64,000 bases of DNA, taken from NCBI GenBank assembly GCA_026129305.1, contig JAHCII010000003.1:1-64000 (forward strand). Reading direction: 5' to 3'. The DNA is from Anaerolineales bacterium. GTDB taxonomy: Bacteria; Chloroflexota; Anaerolineae; Anaerolineales; UBA11579. Shown here one piece after another: positions 54,116 through 63,945 of the stretch. Every line of letters begins with the position of its first letter. The first letter of the stretch is position 1. A program made the translations under genes and the position numbers. The notes under the pieces were generated by a model. The model was given only the letters and a program-made list of their open reading frames with translations. It was not told the DNA's origin and ran no database searches.

Positions 54116-54829
54116 TTAGTCGACGCCCAAGTAGGCTTTTTGGACGGTCTTGTTGTTGGCCAGCTTCTTAGCCGTGTCGCTCAAGACGATCTCGCCAGTC
54201 TGCAACACATAGCCGCGATGGGCGATGGACAGCGCCATCAGGGCGTTCTGCTCCACCAGCAGCACGGTGGTGCCCTGGGCGTTGATGTTCTTGATCGTGT
54301 CGAAGATGCCTTCAACCAGGATCGGCGCCAGGCCCATTGAGGGTTCATCCATCAGCAGCAGTTTGGGGCGCGCCATCATCGCCCGGCCGGTGGCCAGCAT
54401 CTGCTGTTCACCGCCGGAGAGGGTGCCGGCCACCTGGTTGCGGCGCTCTTTCAGCCGGGGAAAGAGGCTGAAAATGTGTTCCTTGTCCTCGGCGATCTCG
54501 GGCTTGTCATTGCGGCTGTAGGCGCCCAGCTCCAGGTTCTCTTCCACGGAGAGCTGGGCAAACACGCCACGACCCTCCGGCACCATGGCGACGCCTTTGT
54601 AGACCAACTGGTGGGCCGGGTACTTGGCCAGGTCCTCGCCATTCAGCTTGACGTGCCCTTCACGCGGGCGCAGCAAACCGCAGATGGTGCGCAGAGTAGT
54701 GGTTTTCCCGGCGCCATTGGCGCCGATCAAAGTCACGATCTCGCCTTCGTTGACTTCCAGCGAAATGCCTTTGAGGGCATGAATGTTGCCGTAGTAGGTG
54801 TGAATGTTATTGACTTCGAGCATTGCCAT
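54116..54829 (-). CDS. livF: Branched-chain amino acid-type ABC transporter ATP-binding protein LivF
   Basis: 237 residues, standard length. Walker A GANGAGKTT (36-44), ABC signature LSGGEQQMLATGRAM and Walker B LLLMDEPSMGLAP. The signature form LSGGEQQMLA and the 'PSMGL' loop separate LivF from LivG. Last gene of the operon, 11 nt after livG. Confidence 0.94.
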   Translation of the reverse strand: MAMLEVNNIHTYYGNIHALKGISLEVNEGEIVTLIGANGAGKTTTLRTICGLLRPREGHVKLNGEDLAKYPAHQLVYKGVAMVPEGRGVFAQLSVEENLELGAYSRNDKPEIAEDKEHIFSLFPRLKERRNQVAGTLSGGEQQMLATGRAMMARPKLLLMDEPSMGLAPILVEGIFDTIKNINAQGTTVLLVEQNALMALSIAHRGYVLQTGEIVLSDTAKKLANNKTVQKAYLGVD

Positions 54830-54840
54830 CTGGCTGCCTC

Positions 54841-55638
54841 CTAGTTTGCCTTGGCGTCTTTAAGGCCAGAGGCTGCGCCGCGGCCCAGGTAGGCTTCGAT
54901 CACACGAACATCGTTTTGGATGTCCTTGGGTCCGCCTTCGGCGATCTTCGAACCGTAGTCCAGCACGGTGATCTGGTCGCTAATGCCCATCACCACGCGC
55001 ATATCGTGTTCGATCAGCAGGATGGTGATGCCCAGTTTGTCGCGCAGGTCGAGGATGAAACGGGTCATCTCGGCGGTTTCGTTGGGGTTCATGCCGGCGG
55101 TGGGCTCGTCCAGCAGCAGCAGTTTGGGCTTGCTGGCCAGCGCCCGGGCAATCTCCAGCCGGCGCTGGGCGCCGTAGGAGAGATTGCTGGAGAGCTGATC
55201 GCCCAGGCCCTTGAGACCGACGAACTCCAGCAGACCGCGGGCCTCCTCCACCGAAGACTTCTCTTCTTCGTGGAAACGGCGGGTGCGCAGCACGGAGTCC
55301 AGCACGCTGGTCTCGAGGCGCGGTTCCAAACCCACCAGCACGTTCTCGATCGCCGTGGTGCTATTGAACAGGCGGATGTTCTGGTAGGTGCGCGAAATGC
55401 CGATGCGTGAGATCTGGTCCGTGCGGCGGTTCTGGATGTACTCACCGTCGAAGAGCACTTCTCCACTGTCCACCTTGTAGAAGCCAGTGATGCAGTTGAA
55501 GAAAGTGGTCTTGCCGGCGCCGTTGGGGCCGATCACCGCCGAAATGCTGTTACGCGGAATTTCGATGCTGAGGCCATTGACCGCCACCAGGCCGCCAAAG
55601 GTCTTCTTAATGTCGGTTGCTTTGAGAATGATAGGCAT
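54841..55638 (-). CDS. livG: Branched-chain amino acid-type ABC transporter ATP-binding protein LivG
   Basis: 265 residues. Walker A GPNGAGKTT, the LivG marks ISRTYQNIRLF and NLSYGAQRRLEIARAL (signature LSYGxQRRLE), Walker B LLLLDEPTAGMNPNET. Pairs with LivF. It starts 8 nt after livM. Confidence 0.95.
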   Translation of the reverse strand: MPIILKATDIKKTFGGLVAVNGLSIEIPRNSISAVIGPNGAGKTTFFNCITGFYKVDSGEVLFDGEYIQNRRTDQISRIGISRTYQNIRLFNSTTAIENVLVGLEPRLETSVLDSVLRTRRFHEEEKSSVEEARGLLEFVGLKGLGDQLSSNLSYGAQRRLEIARALASKPKLLLLDEPTAGMNPNETAEMTRFILDLRDKLGITILLIEHDMRVVMGISDQITVLDYGSKIAEGGPKDIQNDVRVIEAYLGRGAASGLKDAKAN

Positions 55639-55646
55639 GTCAGCTC

Positions 55647-57308
55647 CTAAACCTCTGCCCGGTGCTCGTCGCCGCTGTGCAGCTCACGACGGATGACGTC
55701 TGAGGGGATGAAGCCCTCCGGGCGGTTGAGCATCATGACCACCAGCAACAAGCCATACATCAGCCAGCGGAACTCGGCGAATTCACGCAGCAACTCCGGC
55801 AGGCCGACCAGCACCAGGGCGCCGACGATGGTGCCGGGGATGCTGCCCAGGCCGCCGACGATGATCAGGCTGAGGATGTTGATCGAGATCAGCAGGTTGA
55901 AACTGTGCGGGAAGATGGAGGTCAGTTTGGGCGAGAAGATGGCGCCTGCCAGGCCGGAGAAGCCCGCGCCGATGGCGAAGGCCAGCAGCTTGGTCCTGAC
56001 CAGGTTGATGCCCATCGCCTCGGCCACGTCTTCATCCTCACGCATGGCGATCCAGGTGCGACCCACGCGCGATTCGCGCAGGCGGTTGGAGATGAAGGCG
56101 GCCAGCAGGGCACCGCCCAGGATGACGTAATAGAGTTGCTCCGGTGAGATCAGCGTAATGCCGGCGATGGAGGGCTTGGGGATCTGCAGGATGCCCTGCG
56201 CGCCGCCGATGAACGGCTTGAGCAAGTCGGAGAGGGCCAGGATGCGGATGATCTCACCGAAGCCCAGGGTGACGATCGCCAGGTAGTCGCCGCGCATGCG
56301 CAGCACCGGGGTGCCCAGCAGCACGCCGGCCAACGCCGACACGGCCACACAGATCGGCAGGGCGGCCCAGAAAGACATCTGCGCCACGCCCAGCGGGCCC
56401 GTGGAGGTGAGCACGGCCATGGTGTAAGCACCAATGGCGAAGAAGGCCACATACCCCAGGTCCAACAGACCGGCCAGGCCGACCACGATGTTGAGACCCA
56501 AGCCCATTAGCAGGAAGATGCCCACATTGTTGGTGATCTCGGTCAGGTAGGAGCCCAGCAGCATCGGCAGGATCAGCAAGAAGATGGCCAGAGGGATCTG
56601 GCGCAACATCTTCTGGCGTGGGTTCAGCTTTTGCTCAGCCTTGGGCTTGCTGTTAAGCGCAGCCTTGCCGCGGAAGTAGAACAGCGCCGCCGAGGCAGCG
56701 AAGATGATGATGGCCGGCACCACCTGCAAAGCGCTGGAGGTGAAAACCAGCTGCGCCACAGACTGGCCGAAGAAGTTGCGGATGCGCTCAAACAGCAGCG
56801 GAGCCAGCAGGCCCACGCCCAGGGTGGTGATGATCGCAGAGAGCAGCGCCTGGCGGTACAGCCGGGGCACAAACTGCAGCAGGGCGCCAAAGACCGCGGT
56901 GGCTACAGAGACGCCAATCAGGATCAGGGCGCCTTCTGCCAAAGACCTATCGAAGGTCAGCAGGCCCATCAGCTTGGGGGAGAGATTGATGAGCACGGTG
57001 CGCAGCGGGAAGGTTTGGTTAGCCCAGACCAGCAAGGCCAGCATGGCGCCGCTGATCGCGCCAATCGCGGCAGCCTTGACGGTCACGATGCTGATGCCCT
57101 GGCTCTTAATCTTGCCCGCCAGTGAGAAAGCCAGTACGGCCGGCGGGGCGAAGAGCAGCAGCTGGCCCATGGTGAACAGCCCAGCGAGGAAATAGCGCGT
57201 GCCGAAAAGTTCCACCATGCCAATCGTGCTGGCGCTGACCGTGATGAGGCCGGCCACAAAGCCCTGCAGCAGGGCTTGTCTCCAACCGGAGGAAGTCAGG
57301 TTGTCCAT
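55647..57308 (-). CDS. livM: Branched-chain amino acid-type ABC permease LivM with N-terminal membrane extension
   Basis: 553 residues; usual LivM has about 300-430. Residues of about 245-553 are the conserved permease (NIVVGLAGLLDLGYVAFFAIGAYT, GDYLAIVTLGFGEI, IAMREDEDVAEAMGIN). The first 240 residues hold about six more TM helices and a Lys-rich loop. The extension has no clear match; a duplicated or unrelated membrane unit is possible. 12 nt after livH. Confidence 0.92.
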   Translation of the reverse strand: MDNLTSSGWRQALLQGFVAGLITVSASTIGMVELFGTRYFLAGLFTMGQLLLFAPPAVLAFSLAGKIKSQGISIVTVKAAAIGAISGAMLALLVWANQTFPLRTVLINLSPKLMGLLTFDRSLAEGALILIGVSVATAVFGALLQFVPRLYRQALLSAIITTLGVGLLAPLLFERIRNFFGQSVAQLVFTSSALQVVPAIIIFAASAALFYFRGKAALNSKPKAEQKLNPRQKMLRQIPLAIFLLILPMLLGSYLTEITNNVGIFLLMGLGLNIVVGLAGLLDLGYVAFFAIGAYTMAVLTSTGPLGVAQMSFWAALPICVAVSALAGVLLGTPVLRMRGDYLAIVTLGFGEIIRILALSDLLKPFIGGAQGILQIPKPSIAGITLISPEQLYYVILGGALLAAFISNRLRESRVGRTWIAMREDEDVAEAMGINLVRTKLLAFAIGAGFSGLAGAIFSPKLTSIFPHSFNLLISINILSLIIVGGLGSIPGTIVGALVLVGLPELLREFAEFRWLMYGLLLVVMMLNRPEGFIPSDVIRRELHSGDEHRAEV

Positions 57309-57320
57309 AATTGATTTACC

Positions 57321-58382
57321 TCAGGCCTTCTTCTCAGCCAGGCGCTCGCCCATAATGCCTTGCGGGCGGAAGATCAGCACCAGCACCAGCATGGTGAAGG
57401 CGATCACGTCCTTGAGCTGGTTGAAGGCGGGAATGCCCAGACCCTGCAGGAACAGGCTGGGGCCGACCGACTCGAACAAACCGAGCAGCAAGCCGCCCAC
57501 TGCAGCGCCGGGGATGTTGCCAATGCCGCCCAAGACGGCCGCGGTAAAGGCTTTGATGCCGGGGATGAAGCCCATAAAGAAGTGCACCTGGCCGTAGACC
57601 AGCGCATACAGCAAGCCGGCCAAACCGGCCATGGTGGCGCCGGTGGCGAAGGTCATGCTGATCGCCCGGTCGACATTGATGCCCATCAGGGCCGCCACGT
57701 CCTTGTTCTCCGAAACAGAGCGGATGGCCATGCCGGCCCGCGTCTTAGTAATGAAGAAGTTCAAGGCCACCAGGGCCAGCACCGTCACCACCACAACCAA
57801 AACGTGAGTCTTGAGTACGGTGGTGTTGAGGAAGGGAATGCTGCCCTGCAAGGCCGCTACGGTGGGGAAGGGGCGTACCTGCGAGCCGAACAAGCCGCGG
57901 AAATAGTACTGCCAGAAGAACGAAGCGCCGATGGCCGTGATCAACGGCATCAGGCGCGGGGCATGGCGCAATGGGCGATAAGCGATGCGCTCGGTGAGCA
58001 GGGCAATACCCACGGAGATCAGCATGGAGAGCAGGCCGATGGCCAGCAAGCTGAGCAAGGGGTGCTGGTCCATGAAGCCGGAGGCGGCCAGAGGAATGGC
58101 CAGGGCCGAAGTGGCAGTAAAGATGCCCGACATGAAGAACTCGCCATGGGCAAAGTTGATCATCTTGAGTACGCCGTACACCAGGGTGTAACCAATCGCG
58201 ATCAGCGCATACATGCTGCCCTGGGCAATGCCGAAAATAATGAAGTCCAACCAGTTGCGAGAGGTGTAGGGGTTGCTGAGCAAGGTCTTAAACGTGCCCC
58301 AGGCAACCACCAGAATAATTGCGGCCCGCAGCAACCACAAAAACGCTGTAATCAAATCAAGATTCTTAAGCCGGTCTTTCAT
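57321..58382 (-). CDS. livH: Branched-chain amino acid-type ABC permease LivH
   Basis: 353 residues from ATG 58382, with AGGAG before it; the open frame further up is inside a hairpin region. About eight TM helices, with LVYGVLKMINFAHGEFFM, RAGMAIRSVSENKDVAALMGINVD and GFIPGIKAFTAAVLGGIGN, all LivH hallmarks. Forms the channel with LivM. Confidence 0.95.
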   Translation of the reverse strand: MKDRLKNLDLITAFLWLLRAAIILVVAWGTFKTLLSNPYTSRNWLDFIIFGIAQGSMYALIAIGYTLVYGVLKMINFAHGEFFMSGIFTATSALAIPLAASGFMDQHPLLSLLAIGLLSMLISVGIALLTERIAYRPLRHAPRLMPLITAIGASFFWQYYFRGLFGSQVRPFPTVAALQGSIPFLNTTVLKTHVLVVVVTVLALVALNFFITKTRAGMAIRSVSENKDVAALMGINVDRAISMTFATGATMAGLAGLLYALVYGQVHFFMGFIPGIKAFTAAVLGGIGNIPGAAVGGLLLGLFESVGPSLFLQGLGIPAFNQLKDVIAFTMLVLVLIFRPQGIMGERLAEKKA

Positions 58383-58407
58383 ACAAAAGCTCCTGAGGAG
58401 GGCTTTA

Positions 58408-58439
58408 GATAGGCCCAGGGCAGTTGCCCTGGGCCTATC
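58408..58439 (-). promoter_or_regulatory. Intercistronic hairpin between the liv binding protein and livH
   Basis: Perfect 15-nt GC-rich arms around 2 nt. No T run on the minus strand. It probably protects the upstream binding-protein message from 3' decay and so gives it higher expression than the membrane genes. Confidence 0.65.
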
Positions 58440-58474
58440 CATTTTGCTAATCAGCCGTACGTATTCGTCAGGCT

Positions 58475-59698
58475 TTAGGGCCAGACAGACACGTACTCGC
58501 CATCCACGATCTCGTACACCGCGATCTTGGGATCAGCGCAGTCGCCGTATTCGTTGCAGGTCAACGAACCGGTGATGCCCTGGAAGCCAGAGGTGGCATA
58601 CAAGCAGTCACGCATGGCCTGGCGGTTGATCGTCAGGGAACCATCGGCACCCTCAACGGATACCTCTTCGATACAAGCAAACACCATGTTGGTGGCATCG
58701 AAAGCGTGGGCATGGAAGACGGAGATCGGAGCGGTACCGAAGTTGCTCTGGTAAGCCGCAGCGAACTGGTTGTACACATCACCGGAGAAGGACAGATCCG
58801 GGCCGGAGAAGTACATGCCAGGGGCGGCGTCACCGATGGCTTCAGCGGAAGCGGCGGAGAAGCAGCCGTCAGCCGCGCCACGCACCGTGTTCTCCAAGCC
58901 GGCAACTTCCAGCGCCTGGGTGGCCAGGTGGGCGCACTCAGCGGTGAAGACCGGGAAGAACAGGAAGGCAGGCGCGCCACCTTCAGAAGCGGCGATGGAA
59001 GTCAACACCGGGCGCATGTCGGTGTCACCAACATTCACCGCGGTGAAGGCCACCACACTACCACCCAGAGCCTCGAAGGACTCGCGGAAGGCGTTGGCCA
59101 GACCCTCAGTGTAGGGGTCGCCGTCATGGATGGCGGCCGCAGTGCTCAGACCCAGCACGCTGTAAGCGTACTCAGCCATGGCAGCACCCTGCACCTTGTC
59201 GTTGTGGGCAGTGCGCAGGTAACCGGGCTTCCAAGCCTGGGCGGGGTCGGTCAGGGACGGAGCGGTGTTGGACGGGGAAACCATCACATAACCGGCGTCA
59301 GAAACGACCTGAGCCATGGGCACACCAGAGCCGGAGCAGCTGGTGCCAATCACGGCCACAATGCTGGGGTCAGAAACGATCTTCTGACCAGCGGCCTGGC
59401 CGCCTTCAGCGGAACAGCCGTCATCTTCAGCCTGCAGCTCGATGGCATGACCCTTGATCTCGCCCTTGAACTCAATGGCGATTTCCACACCATGCTGGGA
59501 ATCCAGACCCAGGTCGGTGTTGGGGCCAGAGATCACCAGAGCGGACGCAATGCGGATGGGGTCGCCAGCGGCAACCACCACATCGCCCTCAGCAGCCGGG
59601 GCATCAGCGCCACCACTGGCAGCCGGAGCGCCGCAGGCAGCCAGCAACAGGCTGGTGACCACGAGCAGGGCCAAAATCGAAAATGCTTTTTTAGACAT
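58475..59698 (-). CDS. livJ: Branched-chain amino acid-type ABC substrate-binding lipoprotein
   Basis: 407 residues. The lipobox LLAAC (Cys21) follows a signal peptide. A Gly/Ala linker precedes the type I periplasmic fold: IRIASALVISGPNTDLG, DSQHGVEIAIEF, VIGTSCSGSGVPMAQV, VSPSNTAPSLTD, PGYLRTAHND and AAAIHDGDPYTEG. Six cysteines could form disulphides, unusual for the family. The ligand may be an amino acid, amide or other small compound. GGAGGAG ribosome site; first gene of the operon. Confidence 0.92.
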   Translation of the reverse strand: MSKKAFSILALLVVTSLLLAACGAPAASGGADAPAAEGDVVVAAGDPIRIASALVISGPNTDLGLDSQHGVEIAIEFKGEIKGHAIELQAEDDGCSAEGGQAAGQKIVSDPSIVAVIGTSCSGSGVPMAQVVSDAGYVMVSPSNTAPSLTDPAQAWKPGYLRTAHNDKVQGAAMAEYAYSVLGLSTAAAIHDGDPYTEGLANAFRESFEALGGSVVAFTAVNVGDTDMRPVLTSIAASEGGAPAFLFFPVFTAECAHLATQALEVAGLENTVRGAADGCFSAASAEAIGDAAPGMYFSGPDLSFSGDVYNQFAAAYQSNFGTAPISVFHAHAFDATNMVFACIEEVSVEGADGSLTINRQAMRDCLYATSGFQGITGSLTCNEYGDCADPKIAVYEIVDGEYVSVWP

Positions 59699-59874
59699 TC
59701 TTACTCCTCCAAAATACGTTCAGGTTAAGGTTTCTTCCTAGGAAGGAAAGGGTTGGCTGAATTGTCCTAAGCATCCACCTCCTCTCAGGTTTCCTTGCAC
59801 TAGAGGCCAAGCCTCTTGGGATTGCTTCTTGCTTCAAGGAATTTTTGCGCATAGCGCGCGGGTGTTAATGGCCC

Positions 59875-59903
59875 ATTGTACATATGTAGCCAAATCCGGT
59901 CAA
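59875..59903 (-). promoter_or_regulatory. Promoter of the liv operon
   Basis: On the minus strand TTGACC (59898-59903), a 17-nt spacer and TACAAT (59875-59880). The leader before livJ is then about 170 nt and contains a 6-nt-arm hairpin at 59802-59816. Confidence 0.65.
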
Positions 59904-60084
59904 GGAAACCGAGCGCTAGGGCGGCTACTTTGTGGCCGACGTGGTAAAATAGAACATCCACTCGAATTAGGCAGTGTGCTGGAAAGCAGTCCTCTGGTTC
60001 CCCAGCCAGCAAGCATTCAAATATTATAGAATCGGTTGGGCCTGGCCCAACTTTTACGCGTGAAACCCTTGCGGAGGTCCCTGC
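59904..60084 (+). promoter_or_regulatory. gyrB upstream region
   Basis: About 180 nt between the liv promoter and gyrB. TAAAAT (59945-59950) and TATAGA (about 60025-60030) are candidate -10 boxes. A hairpin with 8-nt arms (60035-60051) stands just before the ribosome site GGAGGT (60073-60078). I cannot decide which box is used. No gene is seen in the 386 nt between livJ and gyrB. Confidence 0.35.
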
Positions 60085-62004
60085 GTGGCAACTGAGCAAC
60101 CCCGTTCTTATCAAGCGGAGAATATTCAAGTCCTTGAAGGCTTGGAAGCGGTCCGCCGCCGCCCCGGCATGTATGTGGGCGGCACGGATATCAAAGCCCT
60201 GCACCACCTGATCTACGAGGTGGTGGACAACTCCATCGACGAAGCCCTGGCAGGCGCCTGTGACCGCATTGAGGTCACCATTCACAAAGACAGCAGCGTC
60301 AGCGTACAAGACAACGGCCGCGGCATCCCGGTGGATGAGCACCCCAGCGTAAAGAAGTCTGCGCTGGAGGTGGTGATGACCATCCTGCACGCCGGTGGCA
60401 AATTTGACGGCGGCAGCTACAAGGTCTCCGGCGGCCTGCACGGCGTGGGCGTTTCGGCGGTCAACGCCCTCTCGGAGTGGTGCGAGGTGGAGGTGGCGCG
60501 TGACGGTCAGGTCTACGGCCAGAACTACAAGCGCGGCATCCCACAAGGCCCGGTGAAAGCCCTGCGCAAGATGGCCAAGGGTCAAGGCACCGGCACGCGT
60601 ACCACCTTCAAATACGACAAAGAGATTTTCAAAGAAGAGATCGATTTCCGCTTCGAAACACTGCTGCAGCGCTTCCGCGAAATGGCCTTTGTGACCCGCG
60701 GCGTGACGATCAAGTTGCTGGACGAACGCGATGAGCGCGAAATGACCTTCTATTTTGAGGGCGGCATCACCTCCTTCGTGCGCTACCTGAACCGCAACCG
60801 TGTGGCGCTGCATCCCATTTTCCATCGCGAAGAAGAACTGGAAAGCACGGCGGTGGATGTGGCGGTGCAGTTCACCGACGCCTTCTCCGAATCGGTGCTA
60901 GCCTTCGCCAACACGATCAACACCCTGGACGGCGGCACACACCTCACCGGCCTGCGCTCGGCCCTGACGCGCACCATCAACGACTATGCGCGCAAAGCCG
61001 GCTTGCTCAAAGACTCTGACCCCAACTTCACCGGCGACGACACTCGCGAGGGCCTGACCGCCATCGTCAGCGTCAAAGTACCTGACCCGCAGTTTGAAAG
61101 CCAGACCAAGGTCAAGTTGATGAACCCTGAAGTGCAGACTTACGTGCAGCAGGTGGTCAACGAGCACTTCGCCGTCTTCCTGGAAGAGAACCCGGCCGCC
61201 GGCCGCGCCATCGTGGCCAAGTGCCTGACCTCGGCCCGGGCGCGCGACGCAGCCCGCAAAGCCCGCGATCTGGTGATCCGCAAGTCGGCTCTGGAAAGCC
61301 TGACCCTGCCGGGCAAGCTGGCCGACTGCTCCGATCGCAACGCCGAACGCAGCGAGCTGTACATCGTCGAGGGTGATTCGGCCGGTGGTTCGGCCAAGCA
61401 AGGGCGCGACCGCCACTTCCAGGCCATCTTGCCGCTGCGCGGCAAGATCCTCAACACCGAGCGTGCCCGGCTGGACAAGATCCTCTCCAATAATGAAGTC
61501 AAGGCGCTCATCTCGGCGCTGGGCACCGGCATTGGCGACAACTTCGACATCAGCGGCCTGCGCTACAAGCACATTATCATCATGACCGACGCTGACGTGG
61601 ACGGCAGCCATATTCGCACGCTACTGCTGACCTTCTTCTTCCGCTATATGCCGGAGTTGATCGAGGGCGGCTTCCTGTACATCGCCCAACCGCCGCTGTA
61701 CAGCGTGACCAAGGGCAAAACGGTGCAATGGGCCTTTTCGGACCGCGAGCGTGACGAAGTCGTCAAGCAGCTCGGCAAGAGTGACAAGCTCAACATCCAG
61801 CGCTACAAGGGCTTGGGTGAAATGAACCCGGACCAGTTGTGGGAGACCACCATGGACCCCGACCGCCGGGTGTTGCTGCAAGTGAACATCGAAGACGCCG
61901 CCGAAGCGGACCGCACTTTTGACATGCTGATGGGCGACTCGGTGCCACCGCGGCGCAAGTTCATCCAAACGCATGCCAAAGAAGTGCAGAACCTTGATGT
62001 TTAG
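60085..62004 (+). CDS. gyrB: DNA gyrase subunit B
   Basis: 639 residues, standard length. GHKL ATPase motifs: [23 protein letters not shown] and [38 protein letters not shown] and [20 protein letters not shown]-terminal [11 protein letters not shown]. Introduces negative supercoils with GyrA, which is not in the window. GTG 60085 has GGAGGT 7 nt before it. Confidence 0.97.
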   Translation: MATEQPRSYQAENIQVLEGLEAVRRRPGMYVGGTDIKALHHLIYEVVDNSIDEALAGACDRIEVTIHKDSSVSVQDNGRGIPVDEHPSVKKSALEVVMTILHAGGKFDGGSYKVSGGLHGVGVSAVNALSEWCEVEVARDGQVYGQNYKRGIPQGPVKALRKMAKGQGTGTRTTFKYDKEIFKEEIDFRFETLLQRFREMAFVTRGVTIKLLDERDEREMTFYFEGGITSFVRYLNRNRVALHPIFHREEELESTAVDVAVQFTDAFSESVLAFANTINTLDGGTHLTGLRSALTRTINDYARKAGLLKDSDPNFTGDDTREGLTAIVSVKVPDPQFESQTKVKLMNPEVQTYVQQVVNEHFAVFLEENPAAGRAIVAKCLTSARARDAARKARDLVIRKSALESLTLPGKLADCSDRNAERSELYIVEGDSAGGSAKQGRDRHFQAILPLRGKILNTERARLDKILSNNEVKALISALGTGIGDNFDISGLRYKHIIIMTDADVDGSHIRTLLLTFFFRYMPELIEGGFLYIAQPPLYSVTKGKTVQWAFSDRERDEVVKQLGKSDKLNIQRYKGLGEMNPDQLWETTMDPDRRVLLQVNIEDAAEADRTFDMLMGDSVPPRRKFIQTHAKEVQNLDV

Positions 62005-62050
62005 TGGATAGCGATCAGCTGCTAGCTGTTAGCAAACCAACACATTATCA

Positions 62051-62076
62051 AAAACGCCGCGTATGCGGCGTTTTTT
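62051..62076 (+). terminator. Intrinsic terminator of gyrB
   Basis: Ten-nt arms AAAACGCCGC and GCGGCGTTTT around GTAT with a T run, 46 nt after the stop. Confidence 0.9.
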
Positions 62077-62102
62077 GATAGAGTCTCTGTGAGAGTCCAG
62101 CG

Positions 62103-62618
62103 ATGATTCTGCCCAAGAAACGTGACCCCAGGTTCATCACTGTGCGCCGCGGCGGCACCCTGCAAGATGCCGATCATCAGCTGCTAGCGATATGGGCAGC
62201 GGTTTGCGCGGAGCATGTGTTGCATCTCTTCGAGGAAATTCAGCCCCATGACGAACGCCCCCGGCAGGCGATTCAGTGGGCGCGGGCTTGGGCGCGCGGC
62301 CAAGTCAAGATGAGCGAAGCTCGCTCGGCGGCAGGCCATGCCAACGCGGCCGCCCGAGACCTGAGTGGGGCCGCCCGTTTCGCAGCCTTCGCAGCAGCTC
62401 AGGCCGCTGCGGTCGCCCATGTGGCGGCGCACGAGCTGGGCGCAGCGAGCTATGCGATCAAAGCCGCCCGTGCCGCGGCGCCAGACGGCCAGGCTGCAGA
62501 AGCCGGCCTCCTGGAATGCGAATGGCAGCGCGCCCAACTTCCTGGGCAGATCCGGGAGCTTGTGCTTGACGATCAGAAATTGCGTAATGAGATCTGTTGG
62601 TTCGTATTCGACTGCTGA
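62103..62618 (+). CDS. Imm5-like putative immunity protein
   Basis: 171 residues, alanine-rich and helical. The order LLAIWAAVCAEHVLHLFEE, DERPRQAIQWARAWARGQ, SEARSAAGHANAAAR, AVAHVAAHELGAASYAIKA is the pattern of the Imm5-like family, named from its presence near toxins. No toxin gene is close: gyrB is before it and folD after it. Many stand-alone copies exist in bacteria and their role is not known. Ribosome site is weak. Confidence 0.7.
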   Translation: MILPKKRDPRFITVRRGGTLQDADHQLLAIWAAVCAEHVLHLFEEIQPHDERPRQAIQWARAWARGQVKMSEARSAAGHANAAARDLSGAARFAAFAAAQAAAVAHVAAHELGAASYAIKAARAAAPDGQAAEAGLLECEWQRAQLPGQIRELVLDDQKLRNEICWFVFDC

Positions 62619-62661
62619 TCAGTCTCTGACTTCTGCCCAACAGGTATTTTTCCGAACCCTT

Positions 62662-62667
62662 TATAAT
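62662..62667 (+). promoter_or_regulatory. -10 box of folD (leaderless)
   Basis: TATAAT ends 7 nt before ATG 62675, with no ribosome site between. Confidence 0.6.
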
Positions 62668-62674
62668 TCTTCAC

Positions 62675-63553
62675 ATGACCGCCGAAATTCTGGATGGCAA
62701 GGCCCTGGCCACTGAACTCCGCGGCGTCCTGGCGCAGCGTGTGGCTGCCCGCGCCGCGGCCGGCAAGCCGGTGCCCGGCCTGGCCACCGTCATCGTCGGC
62801 GACGACCCGGCCTCGCAGGTCTATGTGCGCGGCAAGCACAAAGCCTGCCGAGAAGTGGGCATCACCCCCATTGGCTATGAGCTACCAGCCAGCACGTCAC
62901 AAGACGAGCTGCTCGCCCTGATCGCTGAGCTGAACGGGCGTGCCGATGTGCACGGCATTCTGGTGCAGTTGCCGCTGCCCGCCCACCTGGACGCCGCCGC
63001 GGTGCAAAGCGCCGTGGCCCTGGAAAAAGATGTAGACTGCCTGAACCCGGCCAACCTGGGCTTGCTGGCACAAAAGGACCGCGCGCCGCGCTTCACCCCC
63101 TGCACCCCGGCCGGCATCCTGCGGCTGATCGAAAAATCCGGCCTGGACTTGAGCGGCGCCAACGCGGTGGTGCTGGGGCGCTCCAACATCGTGGGCATGC
63201 CGGTGGCGCTGCTGCTGACCCAAGCCAATGCCACCGTGACCATCGCCCACTCGCACACGCGTGACCTGCCGGCCCTGTGCCGCACAGCAGACCTTCTCGT
63301 GGCGGCCGTGGGCCGCCCACAGCTGGTGCGCGGCGACTGGGTGCGGGAAGGCGCCGTAGTGATCGATGTGGGAGTCAACCAGATACAAGACCCGGCTGCC
63401 CGCCGCGGCCAGCGGCTGGTGGGCGACGTGGCTTTCGATGAAATCGTGGAGAAGGCGGCGGCGATCACGCCCGTGCCGGGCGGGGTCGGGCCGATGACGA
63501 TCGCCATGCTGTTGGAAAATACGCTGAAGGCCGCTGAACTGGCGGACGCTTAA
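62675..63553 (+). CDS. folD: Methylenetetrahydrofolate dehydrogenase / methenyl-THF cyclohydrolase
   Basis: 292 residues. It interconverts 5,10-methylene-, methenyl- and 10-formyl-THF. [18 protein letters not shown] holds the Tyr and Lys of the active site; [23 protein letters not shown] (NADP loop) and [19 protein letters not shown] are the family signatures. Start decided by the leaderless -10 and the family N-terminus. Confidence 0.97.
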   Translation: MTAEILDGKALATELRGVLAQRVAARAAAGKPVPGLATVIVGDDPASQVYVRGKHKACREVGITPIGYELPASTSQDELLALIAELNGRADVHGILVQLPLPAHLDAAAVQSAVALEKDVDCLNPANLGLLAQKDRAPRFTPCTPAGILRLIEKSGLDLSGANAVVLGRSNIVGMPVALLLTQANATVTIAHSHTRDLPALCRTADLLVAAVGRPQLVRGDWVREGAVVIDVGVNQIQDPAARRGQRLVGDVAFDEIVEKAAAITPVPGGVGPMTIAMLLENTLKAAELADA

Positions 63554-63557
63554 ATGT

Positions 63558-63573
63558 GGCGAGGAGACTCGCC
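63558..63573. terminator. Small hairpin between convergent folD and mrpG
   Basis: Six-nt arms around GAGA in the 21-nt gap. No T run; a weak bidirectional stop at best. Confidence 0.3.
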
Positions 63574-63574
63574 G

Positions 63575-63937
63575 CTATCCTGTTCTCTTCGGTTTCCTGG
63601 GCTTCTTGATCATCCCGTCGTCTTGCATCTCATTGATGGTGAGATGCAGATGGTCTTCCGGCGTCGAGGCTTGCAAAGCCGCCCGGGCGATGGCCGTGGA
63701 GGCAATCGGACCGGTTAGAAAGAAGAGGCCCACCAAAACAACCATGCGCGCCAGATATTGAGGGTAGAAGATGCCGGCCGCAACAATCAAACAGCTGATG
63801 CCCAGTGTGCCAGCTTTGCCAAAGGCATGCATGCGCATGAAGACATCGGGGAAGCGTAACACACCATAGCTGCTGATCAGCATAATCAGCGTACCCGCTG
63901 CAGCAAGGATGATGGTGATGGCTTCTACAGTTGTCAT
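63575..63937 (-). CDS. mrpG: Na+/H+ antiporter subunit MrpG/MnhG
   Basis: 120 residues from ATG 63937; GTG 63949, which overlaps the mrpF stop, is also possible. Three TM helices and the MrpG signature YGVLRFPDVFMRMHAFGKAGTLG, then a charged cytoplasmic tail. Part of the multi-subunit Mrp antiporter that uses the proton gradient for Na+ expulsion; the rest of the operon lies beyond the window. Confidence 0.93.
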   Translation of the reverse strand: MTTVEAITIILAAAGTLIMLISSYGVLRFPDVFMRMHAFGKAGTLGISCLIVAAGIFYPQYLARMVVLVGLFFLTGPIASTAIARAALQASTPEDHLHLTINEMQDDGMIKKPRKPKRTG

Positions 63938-63945
63938 GGTCAGAC

